Numbered from the stretch's first letter, positions 42,463-52,115 are shown. The stretch is DNA of 64,000 nt from UBA7446 sp964014735 (GCA_964014735.1 CAXHBH010000003.1:42392-106391), one strand, 5' to 3'. Notes: generated by a model from the sequence alone, not told the origin. A program made the numbers and translations.

Positions 42463-43454
42463 AAGAAATTCTAACAAGACTGACGAAACATCAAAAGCTA
42501 TCTCAACAGGAGGCCAAAGATGCGCTACTTTTTATTGGTAGTGGAGCTGCTGACCCATATCAAGTTACTGCCTTTTTGAGTGCTTATATGATGCGAAACA
42601 TTGATGTCGCTGAATTGGCAGGTTTTAGAGATGCCCTTCTTGAACTATGTATAGCTGTTGACCTAACTGCATACAATCCCATCGATTTGTGTGGCACGGG
42701 TGGTGATGGAAAAGACACCTTTAACATATCCACACTTGCTTCATTTGTAACAGCAGGTGCTGGCATACACGTAGCAAAACACGGTAACTATGGGGTATCT
42801 TCTTCTTGTGGCTCAAGTAACGTAATGGAACATTTGGGCATTCGTTTTTCCAACGACCCTGATTATCTTGAACGTTGTATAGATCAAGCGGGTATTTGTA
42901 TTTTGCATGCGCCGCTTTTTCATCCTGCTATGAAACACGTAGCACCCATAAGACGTGCATTACAACTAAAAACGTTTTTTAATATGTTGGGTCCGTTGGT
43001 TAATCCGTGTATGCCTAAGCGTCAAATTGTTGGTGTTTTCAATTTGGCATTGATGCGCCTGTACGGATACTTATTTCAAAATTCAGACAAGCAATTTTGT
43101 GTGCTGCATGCCATTGACGGTTATGATGAAATTTCCTTAACAAGCGCAACTAAAATCATTTCCAAATATGGAGAACGGCTTATTCGCCCCATAGACTTTG
43201 GGCTGAAGCCTCTTGCCCCAAAGACAATTGCTGGGGGTAATACTGTTAAAGATGCAGCTACTATTTTTACTGCAGTGCTTCAAGACAAGGGAACTACTGC
43301 ACAAAAACAAGTAGTATGTGCTAATGCCGGCACTGCCATTGCAACAGCACTGGATATTTCAATTTCAGAAGGTTACGCCAGGTCAAAAGAATCTATAGAA
43401 TCAAAAAAGGCATTAGCAGCATTTACCAAACTATTAGCACTAAGCAAAGCATGA
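42459..43454 (+). CDS. trpD: Anthranilate phosphoribosyltransferase
   Basis: A 331-residue enzyme that joins anthranilate to PRPP. The PRPP/anthranilate pocket is seen in DLCGTGGDGKDTFNIST, VAKHGNYGVSSSCGSSNVMEHLG and the HPAMKHVAPIRRAL region. It overlaps trpG and trpC by four bases each. Confidence 0.96.
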   Translation: MKEILTRLTKHQKLSQQEAKDALLFIGSGAADPYQVTAFLSAYMMRNIDVAELAGFRDALLELCIAVDLTAYNPIDLCGTGGDGKDTFNISTLASFVTAGAGIHVAKHGNYGVSSSCGSSNVMEHLGIRFSNDPDYLERCIDQAGICILHAPLFHPAMKHVAPIRRALQLKTFFNMLGPLVNPCMPKRQIVGVFNLALMRLYGYLFQNSDKQFCVLHAIDGYDEISLTSATKIISKYGERLIRPIDFGLKPLAPKTIAGGNTVKDAATIFTAVLQDKGTTAQKQVVCANAGTAIATALDISISEGYARSKESIESKKALAAFTKLLALSKA

Positions 43455-44236
43455 GTATTTTATCACAAATTGTTTCTGACCAACGGAAGGAAATAGCTTT
43501 AAAAAAGACTGTTGTTTCTCAAGCGCAGCTACAAGCAATGCCGTTTTACGACAGACAAACCATCTCCTTTTCCAATAAGATCAAGAACACACCATTGGGA
43601 ATTGTAGCAGAACACAAGCGTCGCTCTCCCTCTAAACCTAAAATAAAATTACAATCCAGAGTAGCAGAAGTTGCAGCAGGATATGAGAAAGCTGGTGTAG
43701 CAGCTATGTCAGTACTCACCAACGGGCAATATTTTGGCGGTTCCCTAGAAGATTTACTGTTGGCCCGAGCTGCATGTGATCTACCCCTACTGCGAAAGGA
43801 ATTCATCGTTGATACATACCAAATCTACGAAGCCAAAGCATTTGGAGCAGATGCCATATTGCTCATTGCAGCCTGCCTTAAAACTGAAGATACCGAGCAA
43901 CTTGCAAAAACTGCAAAAGATATTGGACTAGACGTGCTGTTAGAAGTGCACAACTTAGAAGAGCTTGAACAGGCACCTTTGAGATACGTTGACGTTGTTG
44001 GTGTTAACAACCGCAATCTAAAGGATTTTTCAGTTGATTTAAACACTAGTCTTGTGTTGGCATCGCACATTTCAAGCGATAAAGTGAAAATTTCAGAAAG
44101 TGGTATTTCAAGCTATGATGCTATTGAAAAACTTAAGCAAGCTGGCTTTGACGGCTTTTTGATGGGAGAACATTTTATGCTGCAATACAGTCCCGGTAAG
44201 GCTGCGCAAAAATTCATTCAAAATTTTAGGTTATGA
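43451..44236 (+). CDS. trpC: Indole-3-glycerol-phosphate synthase
   Basis: A 261-residue TIM barrel. The catalytic Lys lies in VAEHKRRSPSK, with further active-site residues in LRKEFIVDTYQIYEAKAFGADAILLI, GVNNRNLKDF and SESGISS. It is separate from TrpF, unlike in E. coli. The start overlaps trpD. Confidence 0.97.
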   Translation: MSILSQIVSDQRKEIALKKTVVSQAQLQAMPFYDRQTISFSNKIKNTPLGIVAEHKRRSPSKPKIKLQSRVAEVAAGYEKAGVAAMSVLTNGQYFGGSLEDLLLARAACDLPLLRKEFIVDTYQIYEAKAFGADAILLIAACLKTEDTEQLAKTAKDIGLDVLLEVHNLEELEQAPLRYVDVVGVNNRNLKDFSVDLNTSLVLASHISSDKVKISESGISSYDAIEKLKQAGFDGFLMGEHFMLQYSPGKAAQKFIQNFRL

Positions 44237-44841
44237 GATGGAAAGTATGTGGCATGCGAGAACCCAAAAACATATCAGAAGTGGCGGCACTACAACCTAA
44301 CTATATGGGTTTTATTCTGTGGGATGGTTCAAAAAGATATTGTCCAAAACCTCAGCAAGTACCTGATCAAATTACCAAAGTAGGCGTATTTGTTGACGCA
44401 GATGTCATAAAAATTGAAAATGCCATTGAGAATTATAAGCTTGGTGCTGTACAATTACATGGCAATGAATCACCCGGATTATGTCGTGAGCTTCAAGGAA
44501 AAATACAAGTTATCAAGGCATTTGGTATAAGTGAAGGTTTTGACTTTGATACGCTTATAGACTATCTGCCCTACTGTGATTTTTTCTTATTTGATACCAA
44601 AGGACTCATGCCTGGAGGAAATGGAACTACTTTTGACTGGGCTATTTTAGAAAAATATGCTTTTGATTTACCTTTTTTTATTAGTGGTGGCATTGGGTTA
44701 GCAGAAGTTGATAAGATTAACGAACTTCGCAATACAGACCTGCCTTTATATGCGATAGATATCAACAGTAAATTTGAAACGGCTCCAGCACTAAAAGATG
44801 CAGAACAACTGAAAGAGTTTAAAGAAAAATTATCGTTATGA
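44233..44841 (+). CDS. trpF: Phosphoribosylanthranilate isomerase
   Basis: A 202-residue TIM barrel. The catalytic Cys is in WKVCGMREPKNI and the catalytic Asp in FLFDTKGLMPGGNGTTFDW. FFISGGIGLAEVDK holds the phosphate. It overlaps trpC and trpB by four bases. Confidence 0.95.
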   Translation: MRWKVCGMREPKNISEVAALQPNYMGFILWDGSKRYCPKPQQVPDQITKVGVFVDADVIKIENAIENYKLGAVQLHGNESPGLCRELQGKIQVIKAFGISEGFDFDTLIDYLPYCDFFLFDTKGLMPGGNGTTFDWAILEKYAFDLPFFISGGIGLAEVDKINELRNTDLPLYAIDINSKFETAPALKDAEQLKEFKEKLSL

Positions 44842-46022
44842 ACACATACAATGTAAACGAAAAAGGATATTACGGGGATTTTGGCGGAGCCTATATTCCT
44901 GAAATGCTATACCCAAATGTTGAGGAATTGCGTCAAAATTATCTTGAAATTTCCGCTAAGGATGAATTTAAAAAAGAATTTGATCAGCTATTAAAACAAT
45001 ATGTAGGGCGACCTACTCCACTGTATTTTGCCGAACGTTTATCAAAAAAATATAACACAAAAATCTATTTAAAACGTGAAGATTTATGTCATACAGGGGC
45101 TCATAAAATAAACAATACAATTGGTCAAATTCTATTGGCTAAGCGACTAGGTAAAACCCGGATTATTGCAGAAACAGGTGCAGGACAACATGGCGTAGCT
45201 ACAGCAACTGTTTGTGCACTTATGGGAATAGAATCTATTATTTATATGGGTGAATTGGACATTAAACGCCAGGCGCCCAATGTTGCTCGTATGAAAATGT
45301 TAGGTGCAAAGGTTAGACCAGCCCAATCTGGAAGTAAGACACTCAAAGATGCCACTAACGAGGCAATCCGTGATTGGATAAACAATCCTGTTGATACACA
45401 TTATATTATTGGTTCCGTTGTTGGACCACACCCCTATCCAGATATGGTAGCACGTTTTCAGTCGATTATTAGTGAAGAATGTAAAACACAACTACAAAAA
45501 ACAGAAGGTCGTGATTATCCAGACCACGTAATTGCCTGTGTTGGTGGGGGTAGTAATGCCGCTGGTATCTATTACCATTACCTTGATGATCCAAGGGTAA
45601 ATATCATAGCTGTTGAGGCTGCTGGAAAAGGGATTGACTCTGGTGAAAGTGCCGCTACCTCTGCTTTGGGAAAAGAAGGAATCATTCACGGAAGCAAAAC
45701 CCTTTTGATGCAAACTCCTGATGGACAAATCACGGAGCCATATTCCATATCTGCAGGTTTAGATTATCCTGGAGTTGGTCCTATGCACGCTCATTTATAT
45801 CGCAGTCAACGCGCAGAATTTGTTTCCATCCCAGATCAGGAAGCCATGGATTGGGGGCTAACCCTTTCGCAAATGGAAGGCATCATACCAGCCATCGAAA
45901 CGGCTCATGCTTTTGCTGTTTTGGATGAACGTAAATTTGAACCCAATGACATATTGTTGTTCAACTGCTCTGGACGTGGCGACAAAGACCTTGAAACCTA
46001 TATTGATTATTTTAAGCTTTAA
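44838..46022 (+). CDS. trpB: Tryptophan synthase beta chain
   Basis: A 394-residue PLP enzyme that joins indole with serine. The PLP Lys is at residue 90 in EDLCHTGAHKINNTIGQ. GAGQHGVATATVCALMG and CVGGGSNAAGIYYHYL bind substrate and cofactor. This is the main TrpB1 type that pairs with TrpA. It overlaps trpF and is followed by mscL, not directly by trpA. Confidence 0.98.
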   Translation: MNTYNVNEKGYYGDFGGAYIPEMLYPNVEELRQNYLEISAKDEFKKEFDQLLKQYVGRPTPLYFAERLSKKYNTKIYLKREDLCHTGAHKINNTIGQILLAKRLGKTRIIAETGAGQHGVATATVCALMGIESIIYMGELDIKRQAPNVARMKMLGAKVRPAQSGSKTLKDATNEAIRDWINNPVDTHYIIGSVVGPHPYPDMVARFQSIISEECKTQLQKTEGRDYPDHVIACVGGGSNAAGIYYHYLDDPRVNIIAVEAAGKGIDSGESAATSALGKEGIIHGSKTLLMQTPDGQITEPYSISAGLDYPGVGPMHAHLYRSQRAEFVSIPDQEAMDWGLTLSQMEGIIPAIETAHAFAVLDERKFEPNDILLFNCSGRGDKDLETYIDYFKL

Positions 46023-46095
46023 CATTTAAAAAAACGTATTACAGTAATTTTATTTGACCAATCTTATATGTACTTTATTAAATAAATTTTTAGTT

Positions 46096-46539
46096 ATGAA
46101 ATTAAAAAAGGTGTTAAATACACCATTCATGAAAGCGTTTAAAAAGTTTATCAGTAAAGGCAACGTCATTGAGTTAGCCGTTGGTCTTATTATGGCCACT
46201 TACTTTGGTGCTATAGTAAAATCATTAGTGAATGATATTATTATGCCGCCAATTGGAAAACTCATTGGAGGCGTTGACTTCGCCTCATTTAAATATGTAA
46301 TTCAACCTGCAGTTGAATCAAAAGGAACTGCAGAAATTGCCATCAGATATGGTATGTTCATTAATAATGTAATCACTTTTCTAATTGTCGCTTTTTCAAT
46401 TTTTTTAGTGGTAAAGTTTTATAATAAAATAAAAGATAAATTGGCGGTAGAAGAGGAAGCACCACCACCTAAACCACCTGCACCCACCAAAGAAGAAGCA
46501 TTACTTACTGAAATCAGAGATCTACTCAAAAAAAAGTAG
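46096..46539 (+). CDS. mscL: Large-conductance mechanosensitive channel MscL
   Basis: A 147-residue channel that opens on hypo-osmotic shock. The N-terminal FKKFISKGNVIELAVGLIMATYFGAIVKSLVNDIIMPPIG is the first helix with the pore-lining region; the second helix is INNVITFLIVAFSIFLVVKF. A Pro-rich linker (APPPKPPAPTKE) precedes the C-terminal helix, which is unusual but not damaging. The start at 46096 replaces a TTG-initiated longer frame. It is inserted between trpB and trpA, a position with no functional tie to tryptophan. Confidence 0.95.
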   Translation: MKLKKVLNTPFMKAFKKFISKGNVIELAVGLIMATYFGAIVKSLVNDIIMPPIGKLIGGVDFASFKYVIQPAVESKGTAEIAIRYGMFINNVITFLIVAFSIFLVVKFYNKIKDKLAVEEEAPPPKPPAPTKEEALLTEIRDLLKKK

Positions 46540-46553
46540 ACTCCAACTTTTTG

Positions 46554-46584
46554 TTGCTTGGCCTTTTTTAAAAGATTACTTTTG
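46554..46584 (+). promoter_or_regulatory. Candidate internal promoter of trpA
   Basis: TTG (46554-46556), a 20-base spacer and TACTTTTG (46577-46584) match the Bacteroidota consensus. The boxes lie in the 74-base mscL-trpA gap, with a predicted 5' leader of about 25 bases before the trpA ATG at 46614. Confidence 0.55.
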
Positions 46585-46613
46585 GGCTTTAAAATAAAGC
46601 TACTCTTTATTGT

Positions 46614-47375
46614 ATGAATCACATTCAAACTGTACTCGAGCAAGACCACAAGCTACTTTCTATATATTTCACAGCGGGGTTTCCCAAGTTAGATGACACT
46701 GTTTCTATTTTAAAGCAACTTCAAGATAGTGGTGTAGATATGATTGAACTGGGACTTCCCTTTTCAGACCCTCTTGCAGACGGGCCAACGATTCAAGAAA
46801 GCTCAACCCAAGCATTGCGTAACGGCATGACTACCGACAAGCTTTTTGAGCAGCTTATAGACGTTCGTAAAGAGATTCATGTTCCTTTGGTTGTAATGGG
46901 ATATTTCAACCCGATAATGCAGTATGGCGTTGAGCGGTTTTGTCAAAGTTGTAAAGAAGTAGGGATCGATGGATTGATTATTCCAGACTTACCTGTTGAC
47001 GTTTACCATGAACAGTATCAGAAACTATTTCAGCAATACGGTTTGTTAAACATGTTTCTAATTACACCACAAACTCCAGATGATCGTATTCGTTTCATAG
47101 ATGAAGTTTCTAAAGGGTTTATATATATGGTAAGTAGCGCAGCCACAACAGGAGCTCAAAGCAGTTTTGGAAATTCACAAGCCGAATATTTTAAACGCAT
47201 TGGTGCAATGAATCTTAGGGCCAAACTTATGGTTGGATTTGGTATAAGCAATACTGAAACCTATCAGGCAGCCGTAGCACATAGTAAAGGTGCCATTATT
47301 GGCTCTGCATTTATCAAGCACCTTGAAACAAATGGAGCGAATAGTGTGGCAGACTTTATTTCGGAAATTCGCTAA
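46614..47375 (+). CDS. trpA: Tryptophan synthase alpha chain
   Basis: A 253-residue TIM barrel that cleaves indole-3-glycerol phosphate to indole. The catalytic Glu is residue 45 (MIELGLPFSDPLADGPTIQ) and the Asp is residue 56 in the same motif. DGLIIPDLPVD, YMVSSAATTGAQ and KLMVGFGISN complete the pattern. It is the last gene of the pathway cluster, separated from trpB by mscL. Confidence 0.97.
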   Translation: MNHIQTVLEQDHKLLSIYFTAGFPKLDDTVSILKQLQDSGVDMIELGLPFSDPLADGPTIQESSTQALRNGMTTDKLFEQLIDVRKEIHVPLVVMGYFNPIMQYGVERFCQSCKEVGIDGLIIPDLPVDVYHEQYQKLFQQYGLLNMFLITPQTPDDRIRFIDEVSKGFIYMVSSAATTGAQSSFGNSQAEYFKRIGAMNLRAKLMVGFGISNTETYQAAVAHSKGAIIGSAFIKHLETNGANSVADFISEIR

Positions 47376-47605
47376 CCGTCTTCATAATTTTTGGAAATAA
47401 GACCTTGGCGTACTCATTTTTAAATGCCGTCAAAATAATTTTACACATCGCTTAACCTAAACCACCAAAACCCAATTTTAATAATCCGTAATCAAATTTT
47501 GGGGCTCAATAACTAAGCTATTTGGAAAGAGACAAAAAAACACGTCTAGAGAAAATTGTAATCATACCTTTGGGGTGAAGAAGCCACAAAAAATCAAGCA
47601 AAATG

Positions 47606-48370
47606 CTAGCGCACAAAAACAGGTAAAGTTGCGTCGCTAGTTTCAGCTTCGCTGTAGGCATACCCATCAGCTTCAAAAGCCAACAAATCAGTCTCAGAGG
47701 AAGCATTTGTTTCCAACAAGTATCTTGTCATTATACCTCGCGCTTTTTTGGCAAAGAAAGAAATGATTTTAAGTTTACCATTTTTGAAATCCTTAAAAAC
47801 AGGGCTAATAATGTTATTATCTAATGGATCAAAATCAATAGCAGAAGCGTACTCTTTACTGGCTAAATTGATAAGCAGTTCATCATTAGTCAACTCATCT
47901 TTTAAATACTTGGTTATTTTATCTTTCCAAAACGCATAAAGGGTTTTATTTCCATAAACACCAAATGAGGTTCCCATTTCTAATCGATAAGGCTGCATCA
48001 AGTCTAAAGGCTTTAATAAACCATAAAGTCCTGATAAAATGCGAAGGTTGTTTTGTGCAACATTAAGTGCCGTTTCATCAAGAGTGTAAGCATCCAAACC
48101 TGTGTATACATCTCCATTGAAAGCAAAAACAGCAGGACGCGCATTATTGGCACTAAAAGGAGTGGTGAAATCTTGGTTTCGCCTCCAGTTTAGGGCAGCT
48201 AATTTTTCTGAAATTCCCATCAGAGCTTGCAATTCTGTTGGGTTCTTTAAGCGCAAAGCAGCATTTAATTTTTTGGCATCACTTAAAAACATAGGCTGAC
48301 TGTTTTTAGCAGTTGGTAGTGTACTAGTGTAGTCAAGTGACTTGGCCGGAGAAATAAGAATTTTCATCAC
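47606..48370 (-). CDS. yaaA: Peroxide stress protein YaaA
   Basis: A 254-residue DUF328 protein: MKILISPAKSLDYTSTLP, then FNGDVYTGLDAYTL, LRILSGLYGLLKPLDLMQPYRLEMGT and FFAKKARGIMTRYLL, which match the family throughout. YaaA lowers free intracellular iron during peroxide stress. It is convergent with trpA. The 230 bases between contain no gene, only a lone TACCTTTG box near 47571 with nothing behind it. Confidence 0.94.
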   Translation of the reverse strand: MMKILISPAKSLDYTSTLPTAKNSQPMFLSDAKKLNAALRLKNPTELQALMGISEKLAALNWRRNQDFTTPFSANNARPAVFAFNGDVYTGLDAYTLDETALNVAQNNLRILSGLYGLLKPLDLMQPYRLEMGTSFGVYGNKTLYAFWKDKITKYLKDELTNDELLINLASKEYASAIDFDPLDNNIISPVFKDFKNGKLKIISFFAKKARGIMTRYLLETNASSETDLLAFEADGYAYSEAETSDATLPVFVR

Positions 48371-48441
48371 TATTTTTTTTAAAAGTACAATACTAAATTT
48401 AAATTTTCAACTTATTTCTTTAAAACAAATTGATGTTGGCA

Positions 48442-49467
48442 TCAGTTATTACCCAAATGTTGGTGTTGGGCATAATTGCGCCATTTTTCAATGGCTACGT
48501 TAAAGTCATCAGGCAATGAAGCCTTAAAAGACATTTTTTTGTTTGTTTCGGGGTGCAAAAACCCAAGCGTTTGGGCATGTAGTGCCTGACGTGGTAATTG
48601 CTTAAAGCTATTGTCTACAAACTGTTTGTATTTAGTAAATGTGGTACCCTTTAAAATTTTATCACCTCCATAGCGGGCATCATTAAACAAGGTATGACCA
48701 ATATACTTCATATGTGCTCTAATTTGATGTGTACGACCCGTTTCTAAAACACACCTTATTAATGTGACATATCCAAAACGTTCTACAACTTCATAATGGG
48801 TGATAGCAGGTTTGCCCTGATCTCCATCCGGAAAGACAGTCATCAGCAACCTATTTTTCGGATCACGACCTAAATAACCAGCTATTGTCCCTTTTTCGTC
48901 TACAACATCACCCCAAACAAGTGCCAAATACTGACGATCTGATGTTTTATCGTGAAATTGCTTAGCCAAATGGGCCATCGCTTTATCCGTTTTTGCAACA
49001 ACCAATAGTCCAGAAGTATCTTTATCAATACGATGAACCAGCCCGGGCCGATTATTACTGTTTTTCGGGAGTTTATCAAAATGAAAAATAAGCCCATTTA
49101 CAAGTGTACCCGTATAATTTCCATGGCCAGGATGAACTACAATTCCAGCATCTTTATTAACCACCAAAAGGCTGTCATCTTCAAACACAATATCAAGTGG
49201 CATCTCTTCAGGTACGAGTAAATTTTCGTGTGGGGGGTGTGCAAAAAAAACACGAACTATATCTCCAGCCTTTACACGATAGTTTGACCTAACCGGTTGT
49301 TCATTTACATAAATATAGCCGGATGCTGCTGCTTGTTGGATTTTATTTCGAGTTGCGTTTTCAATTCTGTTCATTAAAAACTTATCCACACGCAAAGGTT
49401 CTTGACCAGCGTCTGCGCTGAAGGAATAATGTTCATGAAGCTCATCTAAATTATTTTTTTTCTCCAT
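48442..49467 (-). CDS. RluA-family pseudouridine synthase
   Basis: A 341-residue enzyme of the RluA/RluD type. The N-terminal S4 domain spans about residues 25-80 (RVDKFLMNRIENATRNKIQ). The catalytic domain has the Asp in GLVHRIDKDTSGLLVVAKT and RTHQIRAHM. It isomerises uridines in 23S rRNA, probably as RluD, but position specificity cannot be proved. It follows the PASTA gene after two bases. Confidence 0.94.
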   Translation of the reverse strand: MEKKNNLDELHEHYSFSADAGQEPLRVDKFLMNRIENATRNKIQQAAASGYIYVNEQPVRSNYRVKAGDIVRVFFAHPPHENLLVPEEMPLDIVFEDDSLLVVNKDAGIVVHPGHGNYTGTLVNGLIFHFDKLPKNSNNRPGLVHRIDKDTSGLLVVAKTDKAMAHLAKQFHDKTSDRQYLALVWGDVVDEKGTIAGYLGRDPKNRLLMTVFPDGDQGKPAITHYEVVERFGYVTLIRCVLETGRTHQIRAHMKYIGHTLFNDARYGGDKILKGTTFTKYKQFVDNSFKQLPRQALHAQTLGFLHPETNKKMSFKASLPDDFNVAIEKWRNYAQHQHLGNN

Positions 49468-49469
49468 AA

Positions 49470-50033
49470 CTACTCTACGGGTTTGTTACCATTGCCTAAT
49501 ACAATATCTACCCGTGATGTTTTGGGAAGTTTATCACCAGGTGCAATAGGTGCTTGGTCATAGCGTAATTGCAAAACCATATCCTTACCAATATTATCTT
49601 GATATAAAATTTCACCTATTTCTAAACCTACAGCACGAAGGGTAGACTCAGCAGATCGTCGAGTGATTTGAATAACATCTGGTAGTATAACTTCGTTATA
49701 ATTTGCTGGATTTAGTGTTAAATATATTTTCCTGTTTTTTTTGACCATTTCACCTGCTAGAGGGGTTTGCTCAATTACAGCAAAAGGCACATAATCAGGA
49801 TTAAATCGTGCAGAGTCGATAACCTCAAAATTGAGGTCTTGGTCTCGCAAAAGTTCTTGGGCATCTACAATCGTCATGGTATTTAGATTGGGAACTTCAA
49901 TAAAATTTCCTTGGCGGGTGTGCCAATTAAGCCCATAAAAAGACAACAGTAACAGGGTTGCAACAGAAACAAGCACCAAAAGCAAATGCCAAAAAAAAGT
50001 CCTGCTAAATAAAAAACGAATGAAGTGAAGCAT
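49470..50033 (-). CDS. Membrane-anchored PASTA domain protein
   Basis: A 187-residue protein with one N-terminal membrane segment (about 12-34, FFWHLLLVLVSVATLLLLSF) followed by two PASTA domains (NFIEVPNLNTMTIVDAQELL and EVILPDVIQITRRSAESTL) facing outward, and a short tail. PASTA domains bind peptidoglycan fragments. There is no kinase or transpeptidase domain attached. The ATG at 50033 is used; a TTG at 50045 would overlap the ddl region. Divergent from ddl, a cell-wall gene, which fits. Confidence 0.88.
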   Translation of the reverse strand: MLHFIRFLFSRTFFWHLLLVLVSVATLLLLSFYGLNWHTRQGNFIEVPNLNTMTIVDAQELLRDQDLNFEVIDSARFNPDYVPFAVIEQTPLAGEMVKKNRKIYLTLNPANYNEVILPDVIQITRRSAESTLRAVGLEIGEILYQDNIGKDMVLQLRYDQAPIAPGDKLPKTSRVDIVLGNGNKPVE

Positions 50034-50074
50034 AGGATGTTTCAATGAAGTTCAAAAATAATGATATTTGCGGT

Positions 50075-51064
50075 ATGAAAAAGCACATTGCTGTAGTTAT
50101 GGGCGGAACCACATCCGAACATGCTATTTCGATTAAAAGTGGACAGGTTGTAATAGACAGTATCCCTAGAGATATTTTTGATGTTAAGCCTGTAATTATA
50201 TCTACTAAAAATTGGACTGTTAAGCACATGGGCAACACACTTGAGCTAGATCAAAGTGATTTTTCTTATACATATGATGGAAAAAGATATGTTTTCGATG
50301 CTGTTTTTATTGCTGTTCATGGAGCACCTGGCGAAAATGGCGAGCTTCAAAAAATATTGGATAAATCAAATGTCCCATATACGGGTTGCTCAGCTGAAGT
50401 GTCTGAATTGACTTACAATAAGTATAAAACGCTTGAAAAACTTCGATCGCACAATATCGCCATGGCTAAAAATATTATTATTAATGCCACCTCAGATTGG
50501 AACAGCCAATCAATCGCTACAAGCATTGGGCTGCCCTGCTTTGTAAAGGCCAATAAAGCTGGCAGCAGCTTTGGTGTTGTCAAGGTCAATAAGCTTGAAG
50601 AAATGTCAGAAGCCATAAGTACAGCACTGGCAGAAGACGATGAGGTGTTGATTGAAGGGTACTTGTCAGGAACAGAAGTTTCCATCGGAGTAATCGAATA
50701 TCTGGGAGAAGTTCGGGTGTTGGCGCCTACTGAAATTGTTACACACGGCGATTTCTTTGATTATGCTGCCAAATATGAAGGAAATTCTGAGGAAATTACC
50801 CCTGCTAGACTATCACCTAAACAATTGCAAAACCTTAATACAGCTGCTAAAAAAGTATTCAATCTGCTAGGCGTTAGGGGCTTTAGTAGAAGTGATTTCA
50901 TTTTCATTGGTGATACACCACACTTTCTAGAACTCAATAGTATTCCTGGGCTTACAGCACAAAGTTTGCTACCCATGCAAGCCCAACACGCAGGTATAGG
51001 ATTGGGAGACTTGATTTTGGACATGATCAACAGCTGTTTAAAAAATAATACCTTTGAAATATGA
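50075..51064 (+). CDS. ddl: D-alanine--D-alanine ligase
   Basis: A 329-residue ATP-grasp enzyme making the D-Ala-D-Ala dipeptide of peptidoglycan. The N-terminus is VVMGGTTSEHAISIKSG. ATP-binding residues lie in FVKANKAGSSFGVVKV, and Mg ligands in RGFSRSDFIFIG and FLELNSIPGLT. The ATG at 50075 was chosen because it fits the family start (MKKHIAVVMGG); an in-frame ATG at 50045 overlaps the divergent gene. It overlaps coaD by four bases. Confidence 0.96.
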   Translation: MKKHIAVVMGGTTSEHAISIKSGQVVIDSIPRDIFDVKPVIISTKNWTVKHMGNTLELDQSDFSYTYDGKRYVFDAVFIAVHGAPGENGELQKILDKSNVPYTGCSAEVSELTYNKYKTLEKLRSHNIAMAKNIIINATSDWNSQSIATSIGLPCFVKANKAGSSFGVVKVNKLEEMSEAISTALAEDDEVLIEGYLSGTEVSIGVIEYLGEVRVLAPTEIVTHGDFFDYAAKYEGNSEEITPARLSPKQLQNLNTAAKKVFNLLGVRGFSRSDFIFIGDTPHFLELNSIPGLTAQSLLPMQAQHAGIGLGDLILDMINSCLKNNTFEI

Positions 51065-51516
51065 AACGTGCACTATTTCCTGGCTCATTTGATCCATTTA
51101 CTATTGGACACCTTGACATCGTTGAACGCGGCGTTAAAATTTTTGATGAAATTGTGATTGGTATTGGAAAAAATAGTGAGAAAAAATATATGTTTTCACT
51201 TAAAGAGCGCTTGGCTTTTATCAATACTTGTTTTGAACATAATACGCGAATAACAGTTGCTGCATACGATGGCCTGACAATTGATTTTTGTCGTGAAATT
51301 GAAGCAGAATTCATTTTACGAGGTGTACGTAACAATGGCGATTTTGAATTTGAAAAAGCCATTGCACGAACCAATAGACATTTGTCCGATATTGAAACTG
51401 TTTTTCTGCTAACCTCAGCTGAAACTTCTTATATAAGCAGTAGCATTGTGCGTGAACTTATACGTAACAATGGTGATTACAGCAACTTTATTCCTCCCCA
51501 AATAAAACTTGCATAA
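51061..51516 (+). CDS. coaD: Phosphopantetheine adenylyltransferase
   Basis: A 151-residue nucleotidyltransferase that makes dephospho-CoA. Motifs are PGSFDPFTIGHLDIVERG (GH of the TxGH motif), RGVRNNGDFEFEKAIA and SSSIVRELI. Its end overlaps the convergent NUDIX gene by 29 bases, and its start overlaps ddl. Confidence 0.97.
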   Translation: MKRALFPGSFDPFTIGHLDIVERGVKIFDEIVIGIGKNSEKKYMFSLKERLAFINTCFEHNTRITVAAYDGLTIDFCREIEAEFILRGVRNNGDFEFEKAIARTNRHLSDIETVFLLTSAETSYISSSIVRELIRNNGDYSNFIPPQIKLA

Positions 51517-52108
51517 GGTTCGATTTATCAAACAAATCCTCAATGTTTGGGTAGGTCTTATTTAGTGCTTTAGCTGTTTTGTTTTTGTTTTTCCAAGCTA
51601 CTTTGGTGATATCCTCATTCACTTCAGGTATTAAAGCACTATCATAACCAGACTTCATAAAAAACCAATGGGTCTCTTTGAGTTGATAACGATTATTGCG
51701 TTTAAATATATGATAGGTCATGCCAGCCAACTTACCCATTTTAATTTTTTTAACACCAGTTTCTTCCTTTACTTCACGCTTAGCAGCATCTTCAAGGCTT
51801 TCACCCCTATCTACTTTTCCCTTAGGCAGGTCCCATTTATTTTTACGGTAGATAAACAGCAATTTCCCATCTTCGTGCTGAACTACTCCACCTGCAGCAA
51901 TGGTGAGGGGAAGTTTTTTTTTAAAACTACTCAAAAGTTTATTAGGATTGTCATGAATAAGATAAAGTTGTTTAAAACTTGTTGTTCGAATGATCCTCAT
52001 TATTTTATTGAAGGATGAGGATTTTAGGGGTAGGACTTTAACAGACCTACCTTTTGGAGGAGTCGAGGTGAGGATTATCACCTTTTGATTGACAAAAACT
52101 TTATACAT
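51488..52108 (-). CDS. NUDIX hydrolase
   Basis: A 206-residue protein. An N-terminal region of about 65 residues (MYKVFVNQKVIILTSTP) precedes the NUDIX domain, whose box is GKVDRGESLEDAAKREVKEETG with all catalytic Glu residues. Such enzymes cleave nucleoside diphosphates linked to another group; the substrate is unknown. The ATG at 52108 (MYKVFV) matches the flavobacterial family. It is divergent from pyrE with only seven bases between starts. Confidence 0.9.
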   Translation of the reverse strand: MYKVFVNQKVIILTSTPPKGRSVKVLPLKSSSFNKIMRIIRTTSFKQLYLIHDNPNKLLSSFKKKLPLTIAAGGVVQHEDGKLLFIYRKNKWDLPKGKVDRGESLEDAAKREVKEETGVKKIKMGKLAGMTYHIFKRNNRYQLKETHWFFMKSGYDSALIPEVNEDITKVAWKNKNKTAKALNKTYPNIEDLFDKSNLMQVLFGEE

Positions 52109-52111
52109 TTG
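52104..52111 (+). promoter_or_regulatory. -7 box of pyrE promoter
   Basis: TACATTTG, an exact TAnnTTTG match, ends four bases before the pyrE ATG. A TTTG lies 16 bases further upstream (52084-52087). If used, the pyrE mRNA would be leaderless or nearly so. Confidence 0.5.
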
Positions 52112-52115
52112 CGCC

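Noticed and set aside
47376..47605. The gap between trpA and yaaA as a possible RNA gene
   Set aside because: A single TACCTTTG box near 47571 is present, but no hairpin with a T-run and no consistent stem was found.
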